A stretch of DNA of 64,000 nt from Psococerastis gibbosa (taxonomy: Eukaryota > Arthropoda > Insecta > Psocodea > Psocidae), in assembly GCA_963971405.1 (NCBI GenBank), contig OZ020485.1, forward strand, positions 8,060,001 to 8,124,000. Direction: 5' to 3'. Position numbers and translations under genes: made by a program. The notes under the pieces were generated by a model. The model did not search any database. It saw nothing but the letters and a program-made list of their open reading frames with translations, and was not told where the DNA came from. This document shows, piece after piece, positions 45,301 through 59,900 of the stretch (positions are counted from its first letter, which is position 1; each line of letters opens with the position of its first letter).

Positions 45301-47369
45301 AACAGTTTATTCAAAATGCACATCAAACAAAACCAACTTCGTCTGTGCCGGTTTACAAACATAGGCCACGGAATTCTGTTGCTGATTGTCAAATTCTGAA
45401 GTGCAGGTCAGTACTTTGTTCTTTGTAGTTGTAGTCTGCTCGTGTAGTACCTGCCGCATAGGTTTCCACAACTCTATCTTATGTAGCTCAATTTTATTAC
45501 CTCGACAGAGACTTTGAGCTGCAATAAAAGACTTGCATATATTATTGTCTACCTATCCTAACTTTTATTGACAATAACTATGTCACATATGCCATTTGGG
45601 CCATTTACTGTTTGAAATTACGAATATGTATCGTGAAAACATGCAGAAAGCAATAACTTAATATAAAACTAATTTGATACGTATATTAGCTGAATATACA
45701 TTTTCAAAATATGTTAGGCTTTTTCAATACCGGTAGGGAGCAAATTATACATTGTTTGAAACTTATAATGTGCATTCAGATATATACGTGCTGAGATGCT
45801 ATAAGCTTAGCAATGCAGGCTATTGATTAAAATAAATGGTTGAATATCCAAGTCCTAATGAAAATCGGTGGATCAAAGAACTTCAATAGGTCGATCAACC
45901 TTGTAAACCATTCTCCAGTGGACCGCTGGACAGGTATGACATTTTATTTAATAAGGTACTCATTATTCGATACTAAAGAAATTAACTGAGTTAATTTGCT
46001 ATTCACAGCTATTTCATCCAATTTTCTATTATATTATCTTTAGCTTAGCAATTTGTAATAACATAGTTTATGTTGTTTAATACGATTAGGCTGTTTGACA
46101 TTTCTATAGATTAAAATTTTTCATTCGATTTTCAATACTTAAAATCTTCGGCTACTGTAAATAAAGTTATGTTGAATTTTTTTCCTATGGCTTTTTTCAT
46201 ATATCATGTAATACTTACTACCTACGTTAAAAGAAAAAGAAAATGTAATATCGTGATGAAGAACCCTGGGTCACTTTGTGTTTAGCCCCTGGGATTAAGA
46301 GCCCGGTCACTGCCCCTTTTTGAACAAAATCCAATTTCACAAGAAATATACATCATAGTACTGTTAGAAATGTCACATCGCATTGATAAAATGTTTCCCT
46401 ACATTTTGATCTACATCGTCTACTGGAAAACCATTGCTGGCAACAGTTTTGGAATTCCGTTTCAGCTTGACATCTCAATGAGCGTGATTTAAAAAAAAGT
46501 TCCAAAAATATTCCATACCACGACCAGTGTTAGTGACGGTTACATGTTTTACATCAAAATGCAGGGAAACATTTCTTCTGAGTAATGAGATGTTTTTTAT
46601 GTCTCTGCGATCGATGTTCCTTGTGAATTATATTTATTTTATGCCTACGCTTTTAATGTTTTTTCCTCCGGTTGTCTCATAAATGGAATCCCACTTTTTG
46701 ATATTGTATATAATACATACATATACTGTGTATGCATGTTCCTTTTAAATTTAAATTTTAAAATTTTAAAATTTCCTATTAAAGGCACTTGTTTGTTTCG
46801 TCGGAATTTCTAAAATTCAATATAATTGCAGGTCGTATCATAGTTTTTTAGGCCTAGCTGTTTGTGCCTTTTGGATCCAATTCCTGCGTATACTAGTCTA
46901 CAGCCTAGTAAAAAATAATAATAATAATGCTCTGAAGGACGTTTTTATGAACCCAGACCTATTTATAGTGGCCCATTGGTCCCTTGTACAATGCCAACGA
47001 TCCCGTGGAATTCGAACATTATTTATATTGTTTCCATAACCATTTTTGGGCCATTGGCACACGTCCTCGATGTACACTGGATATAAGCAATAATGGACAA
47101 GCTATGACAAGCTTACCATTGGCGCAGTGTAACAGGTGGAAGCATGACTGAACCAAGTACAGATACGAGTCAGCCTATAGCCTAATGTATTTAGAAATTT
47201 CCATAAACCGTATAACAGTCTTCTTGAGTTGCAATCTATGGATTGGTTTGCAGCAAATGTTGTAGTCTTCTTCTCCACTCTTGTCTGTCTTTACTGTTTA
47301 ACAGTACCTACCCAAATAAAAGTGAATTCTTTATTACATTTAAGCAATTTCTTTTGTCTGGTGTTTCAG

Positions 47370-47580
47370 GCAAGCCATGTGGATATCTCTGACATGCATT
47401 GTGGTCGCTGCTGTGATCGCCCTGTTCGTGACGACAGCAGGCAGCAGTGACCCAGATGTGGCAGCGGGGGAAGCGTTCTTAGCCAGGTTCGAGGTGGAGG
47501 CGGCAAAGGTTTTCCGCAGCGGCGCAGATGCTGCATGGGATTATGCATCCAACATCACGGAGTACACAAAACAGAAACAG
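47370..47580 (+). CDS. Ance: ACE exon A: 5' UTR end, signal peptide, N-terminus
   Basis: Acceptor tttcag ends at 47369; ATG at 47377; donor gtacag at 47581. 68 codons with a hydrophobic signal segment, then [16 protein letters not shown] and [15 protein letters not shown]. Phase 0 out. Confidence 0.9.
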
Positions 47581-50500
47581 GTACAGTACATTGTGTGATA
47601 GTATGACGCAGTCACAATTTAAATTTAACATTTAAATAAAATATCTGCACGGCTATATACTAGGCTATACAGGGACGCCAACTTGGGGGGGGGGGGCACG
47701 GTCGATCCGCAGACTAGTTTCTGAGGGGGCGCTGCCCCCCCCCCTCCAGAGGCAAAGAGCCCTTAGTGCAGTTTATTTATTTATATAGTTTCATGCGATC
47801 ACGCGTAGACGCAGAGAGACTTAATGCCATGGCAATCATGAGCATTCACAATGAAGAGGCACAAAACCGTGATATAAAGGCTTCAGTCAATAATTTTATA
47901 GAAAGAGCGAGTGTACGTCGGTCAACGTTTTTTGCATTATAGTTATTTACTTAATACTTTCTAGTGTACCGAATTCTTGCCCCCCCCCCCCAGAATTTTT
48001 AAAACTTGGCGTCCCTGAGGCTATACTTCTTCAGCTTTAAAGCAATGTGTTGTTCGTAGAGAAACGCATAGCCTAATCTTGAAGTATGGATAAAATGCCT
48101 AGTTGCTTTTCAAGGTGTATACCTGTACGTTGGTTATAATCAACATTTTGGATTTTGAGATTTCAACGGATATAAACGAGGTCCCAGGAACTCAGGCTTT
48201 TACGAATGTCTGTCTGTTTGAATGTCGATTTGTGGACAAACTACCGCACTCAATAGACGTTGATACAATTCTGCATGTGGGCTGTAGAGCTAAAGAATTA
48301 TATCTCGGGACATTTTTTCTATTGTAAAGTAGCTGCCCAGATTGCCTGACGTGGACAAGCTTTAAGAAACCAGGATAGGGAAAATTGAGCAGCCAAAATT
48401 TAACCTTTTAAAAATTATAAGTTACGGATATACTGGATGGTACCGGTTCTTTAGTTCAGCATAGAGAGCCTCGGGTTGTAAATAAATTCTTTGTAGCATG
48501 CAAGCTCTGAGTTCTAATTTACTAACTTTCTGTCTATTCGAGTATATGACATCGGTTACCAATAATATCGTATTATTGTTAGCAGTAAGCAGTTATTCCT
48601 GCTATGAAGCTTTACCATAGAATATACCGCAATCTAAATATCTAGCTATGAACACCTCTTGGTATTTCACTCAAAATGTTGAATTTTGCTGTGAGATTCT
48701 ACTGAAGTTATGTAAATTGATAAATTTTAACAAAATATTAGATTTATTTATTTATTATTTATTTTAGATTGAATCAGTTGCTACACAAGCTGAGTTTACG
48801 AGGAATATTTGGGAAGAAGCTCAAACGTACCCATGGAGGAATTACCAGGGATCGGTTTGGCGTCGATTCGATAAATTGTGGTACCTGGGCACGGCTGCAT
48901 TAACCGAGGATAGGCTAAAAGAGGTCAGTGTCAAACTTATTTGTCATAGGAATATAAAACTAATTTAATATCCTGCTTAGGCTAATATCTGATTAACAAT
49001 GAAAAAAACCATTCTTCTTCTTTAATGCCTCTTCTATCGAAGATTGGTGAATGTCATGGCAATTTGGACCATGGAGACTTCTGAAAAGAGAAGTCGGGCT
49101 CTTGCCAATTGATAAACCATATGCACTTATTCCAAAACAAGTACAAAATACAAATTGCTGAAAGTGAAGAGATACAGCTTTCTACGTTTTCAGAACTGGA
49201 AGGTGCACGTACAAGTGTGATGTGGCTTAGACTGCAGTGGCGGTCCAGGGGGAGGTGATGGGGGGCGGCCAGTATGGCTTCGATGGCCAGGTGGTAACGT
49301 GTTTGCACTTGTGCGAGTCTTTACACGCCATGCGATCGGAGACGTGTCTTAACTCAACACGGGTACTAACTTACAGAGGCGACTGAAGAGGTCAATCGGA
49401 TACATTCTTTGAATTGTTTGTATGCGGTTAATCTTTTCTTTGAAAAAATGAACAAAAAATAGAAAAAATGAACACTCTTTGCGTACGGGGTGGCCACTCT
49501 TGGCGTACGGGGGTGGGGGTGGCCACATTATAGTAGATTTTTAGGTAGATTTTTATTTATTATGTAATAAACTAATAATAACCATAATTTAATTATATAA
49601 GTTAATTGAATTCAAATTGAAATTGAAAAACTACTTTATTGAAAACCAAAAGACGAAAAGGAAATAATGAATTTTAATAAAAAAAAAAGTTTTTAAAATG
49701 AAATGGACAAAGAAATTGCTTTCATTCCTTTTTACAAGACTAAAGGACGGGCATTAGTGCAAGCCAAATAGGAAGGTTCACCCTCCCTTGTAAAATTTCT
49801 GGATCCACCATTGTGAGAGTGCGGCTTGCGACTGTATCTAATACCTGATGCCATCCAATACCAAAGTAGGCTACGAGTAATTTCGATCTCCAGCTCTAAA
49901 TGACTGGAAGGTTTTACCTTTTTATAATGCTGGCATACTTACGGTACAATTATTATTTATTTATCTGTATACTTACGCGTGTTTCTTGTACTATAGTTGG
50001 TTCTACAGTACTTCTTTTCTTATTTTATGTGGTTGTTGACACTTTGTGCTTAAAAGCAGTAGGCGAGCTCTTGCATACAAAAGCTGTCCTGCAATGCCAT
50101 ACGGTTATAGGCTATGTATATACTGTAGAACTTCTTACTCAGTTCAGCCAGTTCTCTGCAGCCGATTTATTTATGCAAATAGAAAAAAAAACAATTCACA
50201 ACGCATCATGGTTGCAAGTGTGTTAGTTTAACCCCAGAGAAAACATGTTTTCCTTCCGTCCTTACTCCTGCCCCTGGTGACAAAGTACTTAGGCGCCCAT
50301 TCCATCGACCGGCTAGGGCTATTTACAAAAACGGTGACGTGGTAGCAGACATTCAAGACTTAGGCGGGGTTTCCACTGACCTCGCATTGCAGAATTGACG
50401 GAAATGTTTATTTTCCTCTATGTCATAGTAAAATTGATCAATGATCTTACAGTAAAATGATAAACAAACAAACTAAAATTAAAAAATGGCGTCATGGGAT

Positions 50501-53500
50501 ATGTTAAGTACAAACCTTTTAATAGATTTCTATAAAAAGAAAAATTCTAAATTCCGTCAATGTCATTTGCATTCTGCAATGCGAGGTCGGTGGAAACGCC
50601 ACCTAAGTCTTGAATGTCTGCTACCACGGCACCGTTTTTGTAAATAGCTCTAGCCGGTCGGTGGAATGGGCGCCTTAGGTTCAAAAACATGGCCTTGACC
50701 GCTGACAAAAGTAGGCCTAATCGACTTCCGGCTAATTGTCGGTTGAGAGCCTTGTCCAGTGAAAAGTGACGATGGCCAAGTCGAGAGGTCACAGTGCATG
50801 TCACACCGTCACGCACCACAGCCGGATCACTCACTTTACGGCCAAGGCTAATTAATTTACAATCAGGAAACACTTTTAACTTATTTCCCGGCCCACGAAC
50901 AAAGTCTTGTAGCCTGTAGTACAACATACGAAAATTGAAATTAAAGAAAAATAAGTAAAAATCCCTTTCGGCTCTGACCGATCAGGTGTAGAGAGATTCC
51001 ATCAAACTTGCCTGATCCATTTCACTTTAAATGGTTGTCATCTTGAAATCGTTCATTTGTCGTAAATAGTGTTAATTACAATTATCGTAGATAAAACTAC
51101 GGGCTTTCAGTCACATGTTACCCTATCCCCCTACGACCAATGGTAACTGAGATATGAATTTTTCAAGTTTTTGATCGGCCGCTATCTTGAAAAAATGGTT
51201 GATCACGCTGGTTAACAAACTCGATCAAGATATTTGTATAATACATTTTTGGGTCAAGTTTCAACAAAATCGGACAATATTTACGGAAGTAAGTGTTTCT
51301 TAAAATCGATAGGCACACGATACATACCTAGGCACATACATTAGCCTACATACATATAACATTTTGACGGAGGGTGGTTTTAGACTCAGGGGGTCATGGA
51401 ATGAAAAGTTGTCAAGAAATTTTCTGGAAGTTGAACATTGGTCGCCGTCCCAATAGGAAGATGAATCTCCCTAAAATACCCTGTCCCTATTACATTTGTT
51501 TGATGCATGAAGTAAGTCTCCTACAAATTAAAATATAAGCAAAATCTTCAATATCTTGCTTCGTTAATTCTGTAAAAACAACGAATTTAGGGGTACCTAT
51601 TTCCTACGGGACGTACACTCTTAGAAGCTGTAAACATATTTTTGAAGAAAACACCTTGTCTTATGTTAACATAGGGTCGTTCAGGAACAGCACGCTAACA
51701 TTTTTTCCACTCTAAAATCGCTTGATACATACAGTAAGTGCTGGAAACGGTAACTAAAACAAGTGCTGGGCAAGCTAGCCTATTGGATATTTTTAAACGA
51801 TTCTTTAATTTGAATATTGATTGCCAGGAAATGGTCAATATTGGTGAAAACCAAAGCGAGAACACCATCACATCGCCTTCGCTGTATTTAACAGTGTGCT
51901 AATTGCTTAGCACCTATTTGATATCTGTGTACCAATTCATGACCTTAAGCCCATTCCAATGTATGGTATTTCACATTATTTTTGTTAGTCTTTTGCACTG
52001 AGGGGCTTGTGGTTAAGTCATGCTTTCGCCTGTTTCATTGCGTGAATGGTAAGCTTTTAATTGTCTCAGCGTGTCCATTATCGCTTGTAGCCACTGTAGG
52101 TTGACATCGAGAACGTATACCAGTTTGCCAATGGCCAAAAATTCATACCGAAACAATGCAAATAATGTCCAAAATCCATGGGGTCGTTGGCTTTGGACAA
52201 GGGAACTATGGGACACTATGAGTAGGCCTGTGTCCATAAAAAGTCCTTCAAAAAATTACAAATTACTCATTGAGGCGACTGCAGCGGTGAATCAGATAGG
52301 CTACATTAATTAATTGTTTGTATGCGATAAACCAAAAAAATCGTCCCTAACTATAAATATTGTCTTTTTGTTATAGTTTGAAAATTTGAAAGTTGGCATG
52401 GTATCGACTTATTCAGAAGGAACAGTTTGCGATTACTACAATCCCGAAAACTGCACACTTAGACTGGAGCCAGGTGAGGCCAATAGATTGTTGAAATACT
52501 ATACATTTTTCAGATTGTAGCATTTTTCAAATGAATAGCAGTTTGTCGTTCAGTTATTAGTGTTAAGAGAAAGCAGACCGATGACGCCCTCTTTTGGAGA
52601 TTGTAAATATCTCCTAAAACTGATTTTATACATAAAAGAGCGACTTATTTTGTGGAAGGTTGGTATTACGAAAAATATCCTTTACCACATTGTAGAAATT
52701 ACCTATTATTCATTGTAGGAAAGGAATGAACAATATCAGCTTAATTACATTTTTTACCTTCCTAGTAAATTGATTTAAAAATTAAATAGTGGCGCATTTC
52801 GGAGGGAACTTTTCTAGTCCATAGTATCTTCTGAACCAGAGTTTCTTCAACTTTTGCAGCCATGGAACACTTTCACTATTTTTAAGTCCATGAACGCCTG
52901 TCAAAAATTAACTTAGGAAATGAATAATTAATTTATATTAATAAATATACTTTTCCTCATATTTCCTTATAAATACCTATTTTACAAACTGACCTACTGT
53001 GTACCCCTGTTACACATGCTGCGGACCACTAAGGGGTCCGTGGATCTCCCTTTAAGAAACCATGCTCTTAACATATGGTACATTCAGAACTCCCTGCAAA
53101 TTCATGTATAGGCAACTGTGCTTAATCTCTCTGCTTCTTCAAATGCCTCTTCTATCGAAAATTGGCGATCAACATGGCAATGTAGTTATGATGACTAGAC
53201 TAGGGAATTGTAAAGTAGTGGTTTCCCGTTGCCTTCTGCATCCTTATGCCGTTGACTCTTTCTTGAGTTCCTCCACCCTCGGGGTCAGTTTCCCAGCCCC
53301 AGGACAAAATTGTGCCCTTCACAGAAAAATCTGTGTCTTTTTTGCTATAGCGGCTCAAACTCTTTTCCCTACCTGTTCAGTTGCCATTACGCACTTCCAT
53401 CTTCACCACGAGGAGGTACAGATAAGAGTTTCTCACCTCTAAGAACATGGGCATTACTCACAAGCTCAGCTGCTTTGAAAGAATATGATATGGTGCCTGA

Positions 53501-56500
53501 TTTATGGTGACGGGCAGTCAGCACTAAACACAGCACTGTCCATTGTTATTATGTGCTTTTTTTCAGAGATAACATTGAAGTTAGCCAAAAGTCGGAACGA
53601 AACGGAGTTGAAACATCTTTGGACAGCATGGCGAAATGCAACAGGCCGAAAGTTGCGAAAAACCTACAAAACATACGTTGATTTTTCCAATGAAGTTGCT
53701 CAAAAAAATAGTAAGCGGTTATTGAAAGTTTAACAGCGCAAAATTCTGAACATATACAAGTAGTACATAACGTGGCCTGAAGCAAATGTAGTCAATTCTT
53801 AACAGAAAGCAACCTATGGTTTTTTATTGTGCACATTTTTGATCGTACAAATTAACGTGATCAGAGTTTGATGAACTTATGTTAGTTGTTTATTTATTTA
53901 TTTATTGGCTTTATGTTTTAAAGAAAAACACAAAAACCTGCTATCCCAGTCAAGTTAGGGCCATAAGGTCCTTTCTTACACTCAACTGGGATGACATGCA
54001 ATCATACCTCGTACACAATGCGTCAGTACAGTACATGTGTAAACACTGAAATAAACTGTATGGAACACGTCACAAATAGGCCTAATACAAAATTATGTCA
54101 AAGAACTACAATAATGTTTAGCTTAAAAACGAGGATCACAATTACACTAAGAACCGGTCCGAGTTCACTCGAACATGCTTTCCAATTTATCAAAATTATT
54201 AGATAGAGAAAATTAGTAATTTTATGGCAAATATTTTTCCTATGGTTAAATTTCCGATATCTCGGGGGGGGGGGCGGTTGTCCACCTGACGTCACTGGAA
54301 GTGAGGTAAATTCTCGATAGGTCAAACAAACACATTAATGACCACACAGCAATAATGGCAGGGCATGCAATGCATTTGAGCGCGAATTTTCTATCATTTT
54401 TTTCAAAAAATAATTTTTTGGGCAAAACCAAATATTTTTTTGGGAAAGCAACCTATCCGGTTTCGTTACTCAATTTAACACCTAAAACATGCTTGAAGGT
54501 AGAAATCATCGATAGAAAGGTTTCGCATTTTTTAGTCATTTTTTCATTAAAATTTAGTTATTTTTATTTTTTTACCCCCAGAAGCAAACTATCAAGGGGC
54601 AAGCGACCCCCCGCATTTTGTCAACATTAATAACGACTACAATCTACGAGAATTTAAAAGAAATCGTTGGAGCCGTTTTTGAGAAATAATTTTTTTAGAC
54701 GTTTTTTTGGAGTTTTTTGAAAATAAAACCCCCCCAAATTGAGTTAGCCCAAAAAAAAAAAATGGTCCCGAGGTATGATTTTTGTAAACCTACATGCCAA
54801 ATTTCACTCAAATCCACTGAGTAGTTTGCCCGGAAATCGACGAACAGACAGACCGGCCGACAGACCGACAGACCGACAGACCGACAGACCGACCGACAGA
54901 CAGACATTTTGTAAAAACCACTTTTTTGGGTTCCTGGGACCTCAAAACGTGTAAATCCGTTGAAATCTCGGAATCGAAAATTTCGACCATCACAAAGCTT
55001 TCCTTATACTACGTATAAATTGGAAAGCAACAATGTAACTGCAAAGACATTCACGGCCGGAGTCAAATGAAGAACCAGTAGAATCCGGGCTGATGGGCCG
55101 TGGTCGAATTGAAAGTAGAATTGGAAACTCACTTTCAATTTGACTACGGCCCATCAGCCCGGATTCTACTGGTTCTTCATTACACTAACAATTAATTATT
55201 ATAAGCTTTAGGCTATTAGGTGGTAATTCGGGCTAAATTCGGGCTATTAGTGCTGCACATTTAAATTTTACAGGCAAATTAATTGGTTTGTTGCCTTAAT
55301 TTACTATGGGTACCTAACTAGAAAAAATTAAATTACTCATAACTTCGTGGTAGGCCTATTTCATTTTAATACACAAACACAACCTTAGTATCTATTTTAT
55401 CAAAACTTGTCATAACAGCTACATATAACTAGAATTAGTAAAACCAAAAAAAATCGTTTAAAAAAAACAACTTCGTCTATCCACTAAAGAGGGAAACTCA
55501 CTGTAGATGGCAGTTCTTCCCGAAAGCGCTCAGGATTTTGTAGAAACACTAGTGTGTTTCGTAGACAAAGATAATTTTTTAACTATTATTTGGGTTTTAC
55601 TATAATTTTATTTATAGTTGTTATAAAAAGTGTTGGTGAAACGTTAAGTTTTTGTTTGTTTATTAGTCCGATTTCTGACACATCGGTCAGTGACTCAAAT
55701 GGTCCTTATAAGTATTTTTATTATATCTGACTTTTAGACTACACCAGCGCTGCAGAGAGTTGGATTAGAGATTACGAGACACCCAACTTGCCGGAACAAG
55801 TGGATGCTTTATGGCTTCAACTTCGACCACTCTATGAGCACCTCCATGCCTACGTCCGAAGACAGCTTAGAAAGGCCTATGGTGAAGATGTCGTGTCGAA
55901 AACAGGACCTATTCCAGCACATTTATTAGGTAAGTATAGTACTTTATGATGTAATGTCCTTATTTTTTTTAATTAAAATTCCAGTTACAATAATTACAAT
56001 ATGCTGCAGGGGTCAGCCCGTGTGCAGCATAAAATCAAAATAAAAGCCCTAACCTAGCATTCAGTAAGTAATTCGTAAGTACCTGCTAAGTAGTGTGTGT
56101 AAAAGTTATTGTCTAGTCTTCATTTGTTCAAAATATTAAAATTGCTTTCTATTAGGTGTAGATCGTGGGTTCGAATCAGTTTTTTCTATGTCCTCTAATT
56201 TTGGTGGTTTCGTGTTAGTTACAACCAGACCGCATAATATACTATTTTTCAACAGTTGATTATTTTAATTACAAAGACTTTCACGGCCGAAGTTACGTGA
56301 TATGAATCAGTAGAATCCGGGGTGATGGGCCGTGGTCGTTCTTATTTGATTAATTATTTGATATTTGGTTATTCTCAGTTGATTAATTGATTGAATGTAT
56401 GTCACACACTGATGTGTTCTCAATTATTATGTTCCTCAAAGAGTCCTAAGACCTAGGTAGGTCAGCTCAACTCTCTAAATAATACTAATATAATAGTATG

Positions 56501-56820
56501 AAAATAATAAGAGCAGTAGGTCCATTTTTTTCTAATAATATATCCTCTATTTTCAGTTGTTTTGTATTATTTTCATCCAGACCGTATAATATCCCATATA
56601 AACAAATTCTCAATTTTTTTTTTTAGGAAATATGTGGGCTCAAAGTTGGGAGAATGTTGCTGACCTAACTCTCCCTTTCCCTAACAAACAGAAGATCAAT
56701 GTTACTCCAGCCCTTAAAGAGCAGGTAAAGTTTACGAGAAATTTGAAATAGACACATTGTAACTTACTTTACTTTAAAGGTGCCTTATTCGTCCTATTAT
56801 AGGTATATTATAAAATATAA

Positions 56821-56911
<91 letters not shown>

Positions 56912-59900
56912 TAATAAAATAAAAATATTTTTTTATTGAGACATAAGGTGAGAGTACAACTAACACCTTTTGTGGAATTGCGTCATGAGAAACAGAACAA
57001 AACAGCAACGGTGCTCTCCACCGTAAATGTTTGTCAATCTTTTAGACAAGAAGACCAGCTGAAATGTAGGGTGGTGGTAGGCCTACAGACTCCGACTTTC
57101 ACCCAAAAGGTTTTTGGTTCCAGTCCCACACTTGCTACATTTTCTGGCAATGCTTATGTAAAGCGGGCGGTCCCTGGCATTCCTAGTTGAGTGTAAGAGA
57201 AGGCTTTATAGCCCTAACTCCGCTAGGTTGGCTTAGTAATAGAACAAAAAAAGTCTTTATTTATTTATTTATTTAGAGAAGCTCATTGCTCAAGTTGTAG
57301 AAGCTCACTGCTATAAAAGTAAAATAAATGGGAAACCATGTAAAGTTATAATAGTACAATTAGGTTCTCGTATATTTGGGTACTGCTGAGTATCGATACA
57401 TTTAAGGTACAACACGCAATTTCATTAAAACAATAGGTAAAAGGCATGGCATTTAAATCAGTCTAGAATGCATCCAGACATAAATTGCAATTTGCGGGAT
57501 TTACTAATAAGTTAATATAGACCGATATTAATTTATTTTACATTGTGAAGATAGCATCTAATTCATGTTAATCCTTGGGTCAAAAATGCATTTTTTCAGG
57601 GGTACACACCAGTGAAGATTTTCAAACTTGCCGAAGAGTTCTTCACTTCTCTAGGACTCGCTCCCATGCCGGAGTCATTCTGGAAATACAGTATTCTGGA
57701 GAGACCTAGTGACGGCAGGAATCTCACTTGCCATGCATCAGCATGGGACTTTTATGACACCAAAGACTTCAGGCAAGTCCGCACCATAAACTAATTTTGT
57801 TTGATTATAGTAATAGCCTAAGTTTCACTCATTAATAATATGTAATGTATCGTATAAGTAGATTGAATATTGGAGTAAACCGGATGCCTCTACCACGCGT
57901 TTTTTTACTACGTGAAATTTCTCATGAAATATCGAGCAAAAATGGTGTAAAAGAAGTAGAAATGCTCTAATACATTTTATTGTATTGTATGTAGCTGGTA
58001 ATAAAATATGGGCCATTTTTGTAGGCGTGGAAAAATATAATGTTAGGTTATGTCCGCACGCCTTCAAACTCACGCCAAACTGTGTTAGTGCCGGTTATTT
58101 AGTACGTATTAAAATGTAGAAGAGTTTTTTTTCACTTCTTATACTCTAATGACTCTATGATCAATACTTCAATGCTTCATAAAAATTCGGCTTCGTACAA
58201 AAATCGAGAAGTCTTATTTTTCTCTTAAGACTTCATCTTCTTCATGGCCTTTTTCTCCCTCCCTCCCTCTCTCTTAGCGTATCTGTAAATTAAGGTTATG
58301 TCACTCGCCTAGTGTGGATAGAATTCAAATAAAATATTCTAATTACTGTATGGGGCCACTTGTGTGCCCCGTAATGTTTTATTGACCCTGATTACAGTCG
58401 ACGCAAAATGAGAAAAGGATGGACTATTGGACTTGGACACAGGGAAAATGCATTGGGGGTAAGACATACCAGGATGATGCAATTATAATTGTCTTTCAGT
58501 ATCGCACTGGCTGAGAACGTTCCAAGTCCATACTTTTCTCATTTTGCGTGAACTATACACACTCCAATCAGTGGCGTAGCCAAGGGGGGGGGGGGGGTCA
58601 GCGGGGTCCGGACCCCCCAAAATTTAGCAAAATAGCAATTTTTTTTTAGATATTTATCTAAAAAAAAATCGCCGGGGAGCCCCCGGTCCCCCTTTTTCCA
58701 GTTTTGTTAATAAATTTCTCGTCTGCTAAATAAAAATTTCAGGCCTATCTTTTAAAAAACAATCCCGGGGGGGGGGCGCCAATTGAAACACCACCCCATT
58801 CGAAAAAATATCGTAAGCGGGCAAACTTACTGAAAACTGGACCCCCCCCCCCAAAAAAAAAAAATCTGGCTACGCCACTAACTCCAATATTTATTGGTTC
58901 GAACCGATATTTGAAATGTGTAGGCTGAATAAAATGATTTGAATCTGAAATTAGGTATTACACTTTCAAATGTTTCTTCAACCCATATTTATTGGATCGT
59001 CGAATATTGGGACCAATGTTGAAAACAATATTCGAGTGTATAAATGGGGGCGTTGGAGTAAAAAATAGGTGATTAATGTGAAAAATATGTATATTTTATT
59101 TTAGAATCAAGCAGTGCACACTAGTGAATCATGATCATCTTCGAGTAGCTCACCATGAGATGGGACACGTCCAATATTTCATTCAATACAAACACCAGCC
59201 TTTCCACTTTCGGGAAGGAGCAAATCCAGGTGCATACAATGGAGTTTTAGGCCATACAGGGTATCACTAAACTTTATTCCTAAACACATTATAATAAATA
59301 ATATAGTTAAACCGGTTTACGGTGCTTATTATTATAACATATCGTATTATTTTATCTTAATTAGATAATATTAATTTTAATAAATTTATCTGATGACCTC
59401 CTAAAGGGCGCTTGGGGGGGGGGGGCACTTTGCATGTTGTTCTCGTCTTCGTCTGTGACATGTCAAGTTTCATGTATTCAAAACGCGTAAACCCCTACTA
59501 AAAAAAAAATTTTCCTGGGGGTGAGCCTTGGGCCCCTATTTGCAGTTTTGCTCTCTCTTGAAACCGCCATCCGCGGGTCGACTGCATAAGATTAGTATCA
59601 TAATCAGAAAACTAAAGCCTTTAGCCTAGTGGTCAATTGATACTTAAAAATTAAGTATTTATTTTCGGGGGCACGGAGCATTTGTCTGTCTACATAGCAT
59701 AGGTCTATATTCTATATGAATGGTAATGCATATTTTACTCAGTAGGTCTATGCATGTTGTTCTTACTTATTTACTTGTTGTAGGGTTTCACGAGGCTGTT
59801 GGCGATGTCATAGCATTATCCGTCGGGACTCCCACGCATCTCAACAAAATTAAACTTCTTGACGAAGTAAAAAAAGACCGCGAGTCTGATATCAATGATC

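Larger units (their letters stand above)
30495..47369. other. Region between the two divergent ACE genes
   Basis: About 17 kb with no coding exon I can support. It holds Harbinger-type, hAT-type and other MITEs, two retrotransposon tails (31.4-31.8 and 33.3-33.5 kb), a tRNA-derived SINE (37.8 kb), the 0.85-kb GACA element (35.9 kb), a 1.2-kb hAT-like element with a foldback inside (38.7 kb), a tandem duplication (40.8 kb) and a repeat family in opposite orientations (41.5 and 44.9 kb). The promoter of each ACE gene and a 5' non-coding exon for the plus-strand gene should lie here, but I see no defined motif. Confidence 0.5.

Noticed and set aside
49900-50226. 108-residue hydrophobic ORF in ACE intron B-C
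   Set aside because: No recognisable family or signal/TM arrangement that makes sense; lies in repeat-rich intron next to a MITE.
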